Below are positions 8,192 to 14,803 of a stretch of DNA of 37,438 nucleotides, piece by piece. Below the pieces are notes generated by a model. That model worked only from the letters and a program-made list of their open reading frames with translations. It ran no database searches and had not been told where the DNA came from. Both the position numbers and the translations under genes were made by a program. The stretch lies in assembly GCA_021736575.1 (NCBI GenBank), contig JAIPFP010000031.1, positions 1 to 37,438 of the forward strand, in the 5' to 3' direction. Numbering within the stretch: position 1 is the first letter of the stretch; each line of letters starts with the position of its first letter. Source of the DNA: Pirellula sp. Its GTDB lineage: Bacteria > Planctomycetota > Planctomycetia > Pirellulales > Pirellulaceae.

Positions 8192-9304
8192 TCAGTTGAG
8201 GATGCGGCTGTCACCCACCATAGCTGCCCTGGGCGGGGGAGGCAGAACGAGTTGGTTGGGGGATGGCTCGATGCGCGCTGCCAACGCTCTTATTTCTTGA
8301 AGCGTTTGCTGGAATTCCGGCAGTGCGCGGAGCGCAGCAAGTTGCGGATTGGTCTCCACCCGCTCGTAGCGAATGAGAACGCTATGGACGTCTGCGTCCG
8401 TGATGCGCCGCCCTGAAAACCAGTCTGGAGGAAGTGCCAAATACTGTTTCCATTGCTCATCGACTCGTGCTTGCAACAAACCGACAGCGTTGGCAAGGTT
8501 CAATGCGAGTGGATCAACCGACGTTGCATTTGAACTCGTTTGCCCACCGTTCAAACCCGTCGGATTTGGAGTCGGTGGTTCTGGACTGATTCCTGGTTGT
8601 TGAACGGAAGTAAACCGTATGAGTTCATTGACCAACGCTTGCGCCGATTGTGGAACTGTGCCAGTTCCGTTAGGCCCCATTTGATAAAAGGCCTGTGTGG
8701 CTGGCACGTCCAATTGCAATGATGAGCCGCTTAATGAGATGCCCGCAAACAATCCACGGCTGCGCGAATAGGTCAAAATTTCGGCTTGCATGCGTGCGTC
8801 GGTCGCGGCGCTTGCGTAGCGTCCCATGGGCCCAGCAGCCGCCGAAGCGTCCGCACCCAGTGTTAACTTTCCCTGTCGAATATTGTCCAAACTTTTAGGC
8901 GATCGAAACACTAAAACGAGATCCGTAGCTTGGACACCGATTTGCCAGCCGACGCTCCCTCCACCCATGGTAATGAACTCGGGCGCCAACCAGCGTCCAG
9001 CTTGATCTCGCGCTAAAAGAACTCCTCGGCCGCCGCTGACACCGACGACAAATGCGCCTCGCATGTAATGGGGAATGATGGCAATTCCAGCAGCTTCCGC
9101 GAGCAAGCGTTCTGGGATGCGTTCCGCACCCCTTGCCAACTCTTGAAGAACAACGCCAGCTTCATTCACCACCCCAGACTCGGACGCGGTCGGACTAATC
9201 TGGGCCGGCACCTGTAGGCCTTGACCGTAGATCGCATTGCTGGGTGCAACCAAGACAAAACATGCAGTTAAAGAGCAGCAACAAAGTCGAAAGGGCATCT
9301 TCAT
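8192..9304 (-). CDS. Secreted SYLF-domain protein (Ysc84 family)
   Basis: A 370-residue protein with an N-terminal signal peptide (PFRLCCCSLTACFVLVAPS). Residues about 45-215 form a SYLF/Ysc84 lipid-binding domain, recognised by AEAAGIAIIPHYMRGAFVVG, GGRGVLLARD, a glycine-rich GGGSVGWQIGVQ and the closing SRSRGLFAGISLSGSSL. The domain binds phosphoinositides in eukaryotes; its bacterial role is not settled. A Pro/Thr/Asn-rich linker (PEPPTPNPTGLNGG) leads to a C-terminal segment of about 100 residues that is helical and charged and that I do not recognise. It is transcribed away from the EEP-family gene, with a 370-base gap between them. Confidence 0.88.
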   Translation of the reverse strand: MKMPFRLCCCSLTACFVLVAPSNAIYGQGLQVPAQISPTASESGVVNEAGVVLQELARGAERIPERLLAEAAGIAIIPHYMRGAFVVGVSGGRGVLLARDQAGRWLAPEFITMGGGSVGWQIGVQATDLVLVFRSPKSLDNIRQGKLTLGADASAAAGPMGRYASAATDARMQAEILTYSRSRGLFAGISLSGSSLQLDVPATQAFYQMGPNGTGTVPQSAQALVNELIRFTSVQQPGISPEPPTPNPTGLNGGQTSSNATSVDPLALNLANAVGLLQARVDEQWKQYLALPPDWFSGRRITDADVHSVLIRYERVETNPQLAALRALPEFQQTLQEIRALAARIEPSPNQLVLPPPPRAAMVGDSRILN

Positions 9305-9674
9305 TCTAAAGCTTTTCCAGTTAGTTCTTATAAGTTCCTAGCAAGACTCAAATTCCGAGTTTCTCCCGCGCGGATGTTAGAGACACGCCCGCCCCAAACG
9401 AAACCCCAATACCGTTTTTTTGCTCGGAAAATTGGAGCAATTTTGGTGAAGTGTGCCTGCACCTATTTTGAGTAATGGACTTGCGATGACTTCAAAACTT
9501 ATCTACTCACTCCTTCATTTGGTTTATCCATCCGTATCCAACAAGTGAGGAAGATAATCCGGCGTCGATTCTAGATGAGCAAAAATGGACGATCGGAATT
9601 CCCAGGTCGCGAATTGCGATGCCTGAAATAGACGCTTTGATGAAGTTTAACCCGATAGGCAAGGAGGTCTTTGG
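9305..9674. other. Divergent intergenic region without a gene
   Basis: About 370 bases separate the divergent SYLF and EEP-family genes. I see no coding frame of note and no clear repeat. Promoters for both genes are expected here, but I cannot place them with confidence. The right end holds the strong ribosome-binding site listed separately. Confidence 0.5.
9661..9668 (+). promoter_or_regulatory. Strong Shine-Dalgarno site that fixes a GTG start
   Basis: AAGGAGGT lies 6 bases before the GTG at 9675. It is the best ribosome-binding site in the window; most genes here have weak ones. It decides the GTG start of the EEP-family gene, against the overlapping TTG at 9671 in another frame. Confidence 0.75.
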
Positions 9675-10919
9675 GTGGCAAAGAAAAAGGCAAAGCCGAA
9701 GAGCGGTTGGCGATCATCGTCGATTTTATGGATGATTATTACCGCCATCTCGGGCGGCGGCGTTACCGGCTACGTCAACCCAGAGCTGCCCATCCTTGGG
9801 CCAATCGTAAAGAACTTGGTTGCCGCTCGAGCGAGCAGCGAATCTGCTGCGCTCACTGGCAATCCCGAAGACCGCGGCGACTCCTATACGAATGGACGAG
9901 TTCTAACCTCCGCTCAAGCAGCACCAGCCTTTGCTGGGCCCGCATTGTCAGGCACCGCTCAACCCGCCTACGCTCAACCCACCTACTCTCAACCCGCCTA
10001 CGCTCAACCCACCTACTCTCAACCCGCCTACACTCAACCCGCCTACGCTCAACCTACCTACGCTCAACCTACCCAATCTCAACCTTCCTACGCTCAACGG
10101 CCAAACGACAAGTTGTTGATAGCAACATTCAACATTCAAGTCTTCGGGGCGAGCAAGTTGGCAAAACGCGAAGCGATGGCAGTCATCGTGCAGGTTATTC
10201 GTCACTTTGATATTGTGGCTATTCAAGAAGTCCGAGCCAAGGAAGACAATATTCTGCCGAGTCTCGTGAATGCGATCAATGAGGACGGCAGTCGGTATGG
10301 CTACCTAATCGGGCCCCGTTTAGGCAGGTCCGTTAGTACCGAACAATACGCTTTCGTTTATGACACCAACCGAGTTGAGTATGATCCAAGTTGCGTAGGA
10401 ACAGTCCAAGATCCCAGTGATTTATTGCATCGAGAACCCTTCGTAGCCCGCTTTCGCCCACGCACCGATATGCCGGAAAGAGCTTTTTCCTTTTGGCTCG
10501 TCAATATTCATACAGACCCTGATGAAGTCGCAACAGAGATTGCGGCACTTGCGGATGTCTTCCAATCCATGCGATCTGCGAGGCCTGACGAAGACGACGT
10601 GATTCTTCTGGGCGATTTGAACGCCAGCGAAACTCAACTCGGTAAGCTAGGGAAAATTCCCGGTATGCGATGGGTCGTCAGTGGAGCAATGACCAACACG
10701 CGACGGACCAAAGCGTATGACAACATTCTCTTTGACGGTCCATCGACGAGTGAATTCACAGGTCGATGGGGGGTATTTGTTCTCGAAAAAGCGTTCCGCC
10801 TTACCATGGATCAGGCTTTGGAAGTTTCGGATCACTCACCGGTATGGGCCGAGTTTGACATCTGGGAATCACCCCAGCGGAACCAGTTTTCAGGTAGAAA
10901 TCCTCAACTGACTCGCTAG
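9675..10919 (+). CDS. Membrane-anchored endonuclease/exonuclease/phosphatase-family protein
   Basis: A 414-residue protein. Residues 1-12 are strongly basic and are followed by a hydrophobic segment (SSSILWMIITAISGGGVTG), likely a membrane anchor or uncleaved signal. A linker with nine AQPxY-type pentapeptides (residues about 95-139) leads to a DNase I-like domain from about 148 to 400. Its hallmarks are all there: ATFNIQVFG (Asn), VAIQEVRA (Glu, metal ligand), LLGDLNAS and the C-terminal SDHSPVWAEF (Asp-His). The family hydrolyses phosphodiesters in DNA, RNA or phospholipid headgroups; the position on the outside of the membrane suggests nutrient scavenging or DNA degradation, which is inference. 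GTG start set by the strong ribosome site. Confidence 0.87.
   Translation: MAKKKAKPKSGWRSSSILWMIITAISGGGVTGYVNPELPILGPIVKNLVAARASSESAALTGNPEDRGDSYTNGRVLTSAQAAPAFAGPALSGTAQPAYAQPTYSQPAYAQPTYSQPAYTQPAYAQPTYAQPTQSQPSYAQRPNDKLLIATFNIQVFGASKLAKREAMAVIVQVIRHFDIVAIQEVRAKEDNILPSLVNAINEDGSRYGYLIGPRLGRSVSTEQYAFVYDTNRVEYDPSCVGTVQDPSDLLHREPFVARFRPRTDMPERAFSFWLVNIHTDPDEVATEIAALADVFQSMRSARPDEDDVILLGDLNASETQLGKLGKIPGMRWVVSGAMTNTRRTKAYDNILFDGPSTSEFTGRWGVFVLEKAFRLTMDQALEVSDHSPVWAEFDIWESPQRNQFSGRNPQLTR
9957..10091 (+). repeat. 15-bp tandem repeat, nine units, coding for AQPxY
   Basis: Nine consecutive 15-base units of the form (G/T/A)CTCAACCC(G/A)CCTAC keep the reading frame and encode AQPAY, AQPTY, SQPAY and variants. 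Early units are nearly identical and the last ones have drifted (AQPTQ, SQPSY), as expected for a minisatellite that grows by slippage. It makes a Pro/Tyr-rich flexible linker between the membrane anchor and the catalytic domain. Confidence 0.92.
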
Positions 10920-11012
10920 TTTTTGGCGTCCGACTTTCTCCTAAGGCTTTCCATTCAAACTCGACAATCAAAGTGGAACATGCTCTTGCCATCGATTGCA
11001 AAGATCGCAAAG

Positions 11013-11028
11013 CGTTACGGCCGTAACG
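11013..11028. promoter_or_regulatory. Perfect 16-base palindrome
   Basis: CGTTACGGCCGTAACG is a perfect palindrome, about 134 bases before the ATG of the small lipoprotein gene. It has no loop and no T-tract, so a dimeric regulator site is more likely than a terminator. Just to its left, TTGCAAAG and TCGCAAAG form a short direct repeat. Confidence 0.45.
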
Positions 11029-11161
11029 ATTAAACCAAAGATCATCTCCATTTTTCCGGCTCATCTTCCAAAAACTTTCCAGATGATTCGCTTTTCATCA
11101 AGTCAGTGCCATATTTCGTTTCTGTTGATGTTGACTGAACGAATCCTGAAAATATGGCAAG

Positions 11162-11464
11162 ATGATGCGATTTCCAAACCAGTTGTTACTAATTGCGGTT
11201 TTGTTGTCATTCTGTGGATGCCGTGTTTTCCGAAACATCGAGCAATGGAAGTGTGATAACATGGGGATGTGCCATTTTGGAATAACCCCCACGGCTCAGT
11301 CGATGGCACCCCCTGCCTCGATCCCATTTCAGAATCCTCCTGTAATTTACCAATCCGCGCCCATGGGAAATTCGGTTCAAGTCTTTCCCCAGAGTTCACC
11401 GATGGTTCCTCAAACGGTTGGCGTTCCCGCGAACAGTTCCAACTGCGCGCAGTGTCAAAAATAG
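11162..11464 (+). CDS. Small Pro/Ser-rich lipoprotein
   Basis: A 100-residue protein with a hydrophobic leader (QLLLIAVLLSFCGC) ending in a lipobox-like LSFCGC, so one of the two cysteines near residue 18-20 should be lipidated. The mature part has a cysteine-containing motif (WKCDNMGMCHFG) and then a Pro/Ser/Gln-rich tail that ends with CAQCQK. The four extra cysteines could bind a metal or form disulphides; this is a guess. No family is recognised. The P-II gene begins 41 bases after the stop on the same strand, so co-transcription is possible. Confidence 0.62.
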   Translation: MMRFPNQLLLIAVLLSFCGCRVFRNIEQWKCDNMGMCHFGITPTAQSMAPPASIPFQNPPVIYQSAPMGNSVQVFPQSSPMVPQTVGVPANSSNCAQCQK

Positions 11465-11505
11465 GGGGCATAAGATCCAATGGTCGCACCCGATGAATAG
11501 GCGTT

Positions 11506-11808
11506 ATGAAGCAAGTTATTGCAGTGATTCGACCGTATTTGGCAGAACGACTGCTTGAAAGCCTGAGGTTATCGCCGCTTGAAGCCTTGCAAGTGACCGA
11601 GGTCAAAGGATTTGGCCGCCAAAAAAGCTATCTCGACCAATACTCGTCTACGGAGTACTCTCTGGCTTTCTTGCCCAAGGTCGAAATAACCTTATATGTG
11701 GATGACTTGCGGGTCGAGGAAGTTCTCAAGACGATTGTGGACACGGCGCGGAGTGGCAGAATGGGTGACGGAAAAATCATGGTGCTCGATGTTGGTGAAG
11801 GATTTTGA
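11506..11808 (+). CDS. P-II family regulator with a short C-terminus
   Basis: A 100-residue P-II signal-transduction protein. The T-loop core VKGFGRQKSYLDQYSSTEYSLAFLP has the uridylylation-type tyrosine at position 51, as in GlnB, and the B-loop ARSGRMGDGKI (81-91) for ATP is intact. Classical GlnB/GlnK have about 112 residues and end with basic residues that contact nucleotide; this protein stops at VLDVGEGF and lacks them. P-II proteins bind ATP/ADP and 2-oxoglutarate and control ammonium transporters and nitrogen enzymes. No amtB, glnA or other nitrogen gene is in view, so its target is unknown. Confidence 0.88.
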   Translation: MKQVIAVIRPYLAERLLESLRLSPLEALQVTEVKGFGRQKSYLDQYSSTEYSLAFLPKVEITLYVDDLRVEEVLKTIVDTARSGRMGDGKIMVLDVGEGF

Positions 11809-11896
11809 ATGATGACTTTGCATTCCCACCCCGATTCACTTAGACTCCTGAGACGCGATTTTCATCTAAAGTTTGCAAGCGAACAGGTATTCATCG

Positions 11897-12421
11897 ATGC
11901 GATTTAAGCAGCTGGACAAGATTACGGAACTGATTCCAGGCAAGAAAATCGTTGCCGTCCGAGAAGTTCATGCAGGGGAGGACTACTTCCGAGACCATTT
12001 TCCACTCTTTGCAGTCATGCCAGGTGTGCTGATGCTGGAATCCATATTTCAGGCATCTTGTTGGCTAATCCGCGCGACGGAAAACTTTGAAAACTCCCTG
12101 CTAACCCTTCGCGAGGCGAAGAACGTAAAATTTGTCGACTTTATGCAACCCGGGCAAACGTTGGTTATCACTGCTGAGATCGTGAAAATATTCAACGATA
12201 GCGTGTCGATCAAAGCGTCTGGAACCAAGGGTGATGGTGATACTGTGGCGGTTTCGGCGCGACTCACGATTGGCAAAGAAAACTTAAAAACAAAAGATGC
12301 CGCGTTGGAGTCGTTGGACGCATTTATGCGAGATTCGATGCGACAAGGCTTAAAGGGACTTCTCAAAGACGACTCGGACGCCCAGAGCGATGGGCGGGGA
12401 TTCAAAGTCCAACTCAACTGA
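11897..12421 (+). CDS. FabZ-like 3-hydroxyacyl-ACP dehydratase (hotdog fold)
   Basis: A 174-residue hotdog-fold protein; I chose the ATG at 11897 over the TTG at 11873 because MRFKQLDKITELIPGKKI is the expected beginning. The FabZ motif is present in altered form: YFRDHFPLFAVMPGVLMLESIFQAS, with catalytic His34 and Glu48, but Leu replaces the usual Gly after HFP. FabZ removes water from 3-hydroxyacyl-ACP. About 30 extra residues at the C-terminus are charged and may be disordered. It follows the P-II gene by 88 bases and has an Aas-like ligase downstream, so a lipid-modifying role beyond housekeeping fatty-acid synthesis is possible. Confidence 0.85.
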   Translation: MRFKQLDKITELIPGKKIVAVREVHAGEDYFRDHFPLFAVMPGVLMLESIFQASCWLIRATENFENSLLTLREAKNVKFVDFMQPGQTLVITAEIVKIFNDSVSIKASGTKGDGDTVAVSARLTIGKENLKTKDAALESLDAFMRDSMRQGLKGLLKDDSDAQSDGRGFKVQLN

Positions 12422-12428
12422 CACATTA

Positions 12429-12459
12429 CACGCCCTTCGTTCCTCAGGGCGTGCCACCC
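12429..12459. repeat. Dispersed palindromic repeat, copy 2
   Basis: CACGCCCT at 12429-12436 pairs with AGGGCGTG at 12446-12453 across a 9-base loop. The right part is the exact reverse complement of 3403-3416. It lies between the convergent FabZ-like gene and the gene at 12502, so it may act as a bidirectional terminator, though no T-tract follows. Confidence 0.5.
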
Positions 12460-12501
12460 AATTTAACGGTAGATTTCAAACTGCAGCTCGCCGTACGCGG
12501 A

Positions 12502-12834
12502 CTATCGCAAGCCAGCCAAACCCGTTTTCGAAGTCGTCGTCGTCGAGAACTGATCGAGAAGCTGTTGGTTGGTCTGCTTAAATCCGATCAGAGACTGCTC
12601 TTGAAGCAAATGTCCCTTGTTAGCCCGCAAAATGGCGAGCGCGAGAGCCTTGTTCTTTTGCCAATTTCCAAGGGTGAATTTCCGGATGTCGGTGTAGGGC
12701 TTATCGACCTTGGCAGCAATTTTCGGAACTAGATGAAATCCATCTCCAGCACGCACCAACGTGAAGTGCATCGTAATGTACAATCCAGCAATACCGACCG
12801 CGACTCCGACAGCAAAACTACTTACTCGATTCAT
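12502..12834 (-). CDS. Small membrane-anchored protein, unknown
   Basis: A 110-residue protein with one N-terminal hydrophobic segment (SSFAVGVAVGIAGLYITMHF), probably a membrane anchor or signal peptide. Next comes VRAGDGFHLVPK, followed by a helical, Gln/Lys-rich region and a Ser/Thr-rich tail. The DGFHLVPK motif after a single anchor is reminiscent of small planctomycete proteins of unknown role, which I offer only as recollection. It is encoded between and opposite to two probable lipid genes. The product is likely real, given the clear anchor and start codon. Confidence 0.6.
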   Translation of the reverse strand: MNRVSSFAVGVAVGIAGLYITMHFTLVRAGDGFHLVPKIAAKVDKPYTDIRKFTLGNWQKNKALALAILRANKGHLLQEQSLIGFKQTNQQLLDQFSTTTTSKTGLAGLR

Positions 12835-12957
12835 CCGTGCTCCACTCCGTTTCGTTGTGATAGGCCTAACGCAAAATTACTGCTCTGCACCATCTGTGTC
12901 TAGATCAACGCACACACCTTCTTTTTCTTCGAACTGATTCTTGGCGAACAATACCAA

Positions 12958-14598
12958 ATGGCAAAACCAGCAATCACTCATACCCCACAATCCGGTCCTT
13001 GGGACTGGAATCTTCCTGAAATATTTATTCGACGATGCCGTGAAAAAGGGGCTGCAACCAAGGTCTCCGACTCGTCGGGCATTAAGCTTAGTGGCAACGA
13101 CTTGCTATTGAGAACGTTGGTGTTGAGACGAATCTTTGAGCGAGAGGTTTTAAAACCAGATGAGCGATATGTCGGAGTGCTTTTGCCGCCAACCGTACCT
13201 GGAGCGGTTGCCAATTTTGCGTTGGGATTGTCAGGTCGCGTTGCGGTTAACTTGAACTATACCGTAAGCGAAGCGATCATCAATCAATGCATCGAGCAGG
13301 CAGGGATAAAGAACATCTTAACTAGCCGGAAAGTGATAGAAAAACTGGGCATTAAACCAGCCGCCAACTTGATTCATCTTGAGGATATGAAGGAACATGC
13401 GACGATCGGTGACAAGCTCGCATGCGTGATGATGGCCAAGTTTTTGCCGATGATGTTTGTCTCGAGATCGCTTGGACTGAATCGGCTTAAGAGCGATGAT
13501 CCTTTAACGGTGATCTTTACCTCGGGTTCGACGGGCGCTCCCAAGGGTGTCCCTCTCAGCCTGCTGAATGTTGCCTCGAATATTCAAGGTTTCGACCAAT
13601 TCATCGGTGTGAAAGGGTCGGATAACTTTTTGGGTATCTTGCCATTCTTTCATTCGTTTGGTTTTACCGTGACGCTTTGGGGAGCCATGACTTTGCCCTC
13701 CTCCGCGTGCTATCATTTCAATCCGCTCGAACCACGTCAGATCGGCAAGCTGGTTGAGGCGAACAAGTCGACGGTCGTCTTGGCAACGCCAACATTTCTG
13801 CGAACGTACCTTCGTCGCATCGAGCCTGAGCAATTCAAGTCGGTCGAAGTGGTCGTGGTGGGCGCCGAGAAGATGCCTCTGAGTTTAGCGGACGCGTTTG
13901 AGCAAAAATTTGGAGTGCGACCGACGGAAGGCTATGGCACGACCGAATTGAGTCCTGTTGCCTCCGTCAATGTACCACCATCGCGAGCGAAAACAGCCGA
14001 CAAAAATGCGGGCTGCCGCGATGGATCTGTCGGCAAACCGATTCCCGGTGTTTCCGCTCGGGTCGTTTCGTTGGACGACGGCAAGCAACTCGATACCAAT
14101 GTTTCAGGGATGATTCAAGTAACCGGTCCCAACGTCATGTCGGGATACCTCAAACAGCCGGAGCTTTCAGCCAAAGTCATCAAAGATTCCTGGTACGAAA
14201 CCGGAGATGTCGGATACATCGATGATGATGGCTTTTTGTTTATTACAGGACGCCAGAGTCGTTTCTCCAAAATCGGAGGCGAGATGGTGCCGCACATTCA
14301 AATCGAAGAAGCAATCATGTCCGTTTTGGGCGAAAGCGAGGACGATTTGTGTGTTGGTGTGACCAGCGTATCCGACGAAAAGAAAGGCGAGCGACTCATC
14401 GTTTTGCACAAAGCCATCCAAAAATCACCCAGTGAAATCCTCAAGGAGTTGTCGGCAATGGGCTTGCCAAACCTGTTTTTGCCCTCGGAAGACAGCTTCA
14501 TCTTGGTCGACGCAATTCCGATACTAGGAACAGGCAAATTGGACTTGCGAGGACTGCAGCAAATGGCAAAGGATAAAACGAGTGGCACGTTCGGATGA
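12958..14598 (+). CDS. Acyl-CoA/acyl-ACP synthetase, Aas-like (AMP-forming)
   Basis: A 546-residue ANL-superfamily enzyme that activates a fatty acid with ATP to an acyl-adenylate and then transfers it to CoA or ACP. The P-loop VIFTSGSTGAPKGVP is at about 184-198, the A5 motif GYGTTELSPV at about 325 and the hinge SWYETGDVGYIDDDGF at about 410. The segment ITGRQSRFSKIGGEMVP closely resembles the synthetase half of E. coli Aas (GRAKRFAKIAGEMVS), so acyl-ACP synthetase acting in phospholipid repair is a good guess. Here the acyltransferase half of Aas is absent. The catalytic C-terminal lysine lies in PILGTGKLDLRGL. Confidence 0.9.
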   Translation: MAKPAITHTPQSGPWDWNLPEIFIRRCREKGAATKVSDSSGIKLSGNDLLLRTLVLRRIFEREVLKPDERYVGVLLPPTVPGAVANFALGLSGRVAVNLNYTVSEAIINQCIEQAGIKNILTSRKVIEKLGIKPAANLIHLEDMKEHATIGDKLACVMMAKFLPMMFVSRSLGLNRLKSDDPLTVIFTSGSTGAPKGVPLSLLNVASNIQGFDQFIGVKGSDNFLGILPFFHSFGFTVTLWGAMTLPSSACYHFNPLEPRQIGKLVEANKSTVVLATPTFLRTYLRRIEPEQFKSVEVVVVGAEKMPLSLADAFEQKFGVRPTEGYGTTELSPVASVNVPPSRAKTADKNAGCRDGSVGKPIPGVSARVVSLDDGKQLDTNVSGMIQVTGPNVMSGYLKQPELSAKVIKDSWYETGDVGYIDDDGFLFITGRQSRFSKIGGEMVPHIQIEEAIMSVLGESEDDLCVGVTSVSDEKKGERLIVLHKAIQKSPSEILKELSAMGLPNLFLPSEDSFILVDAIPILGTGKLDLRGLQQMAKDKTSGTFG

Positions 14599-14803
14599 AC
14601 GAATGGCGTGTCGCCCAGAACTTGGATTTTTTGCCAGAACCACGTTTTTGAACGGGTGGCGTCGGGTTTATGTGGATTTGTGTTGTAGACAACTCGTTCG
14701 CTGTGATTGATAATGCCGAGAACGCTTGAACGAGCTTTAGGCGAATTTTCTTTCCGTTGTTCACTGCATTGCGGGCGTCAATTGATTACCGGAGACTCTG
14801 ATT

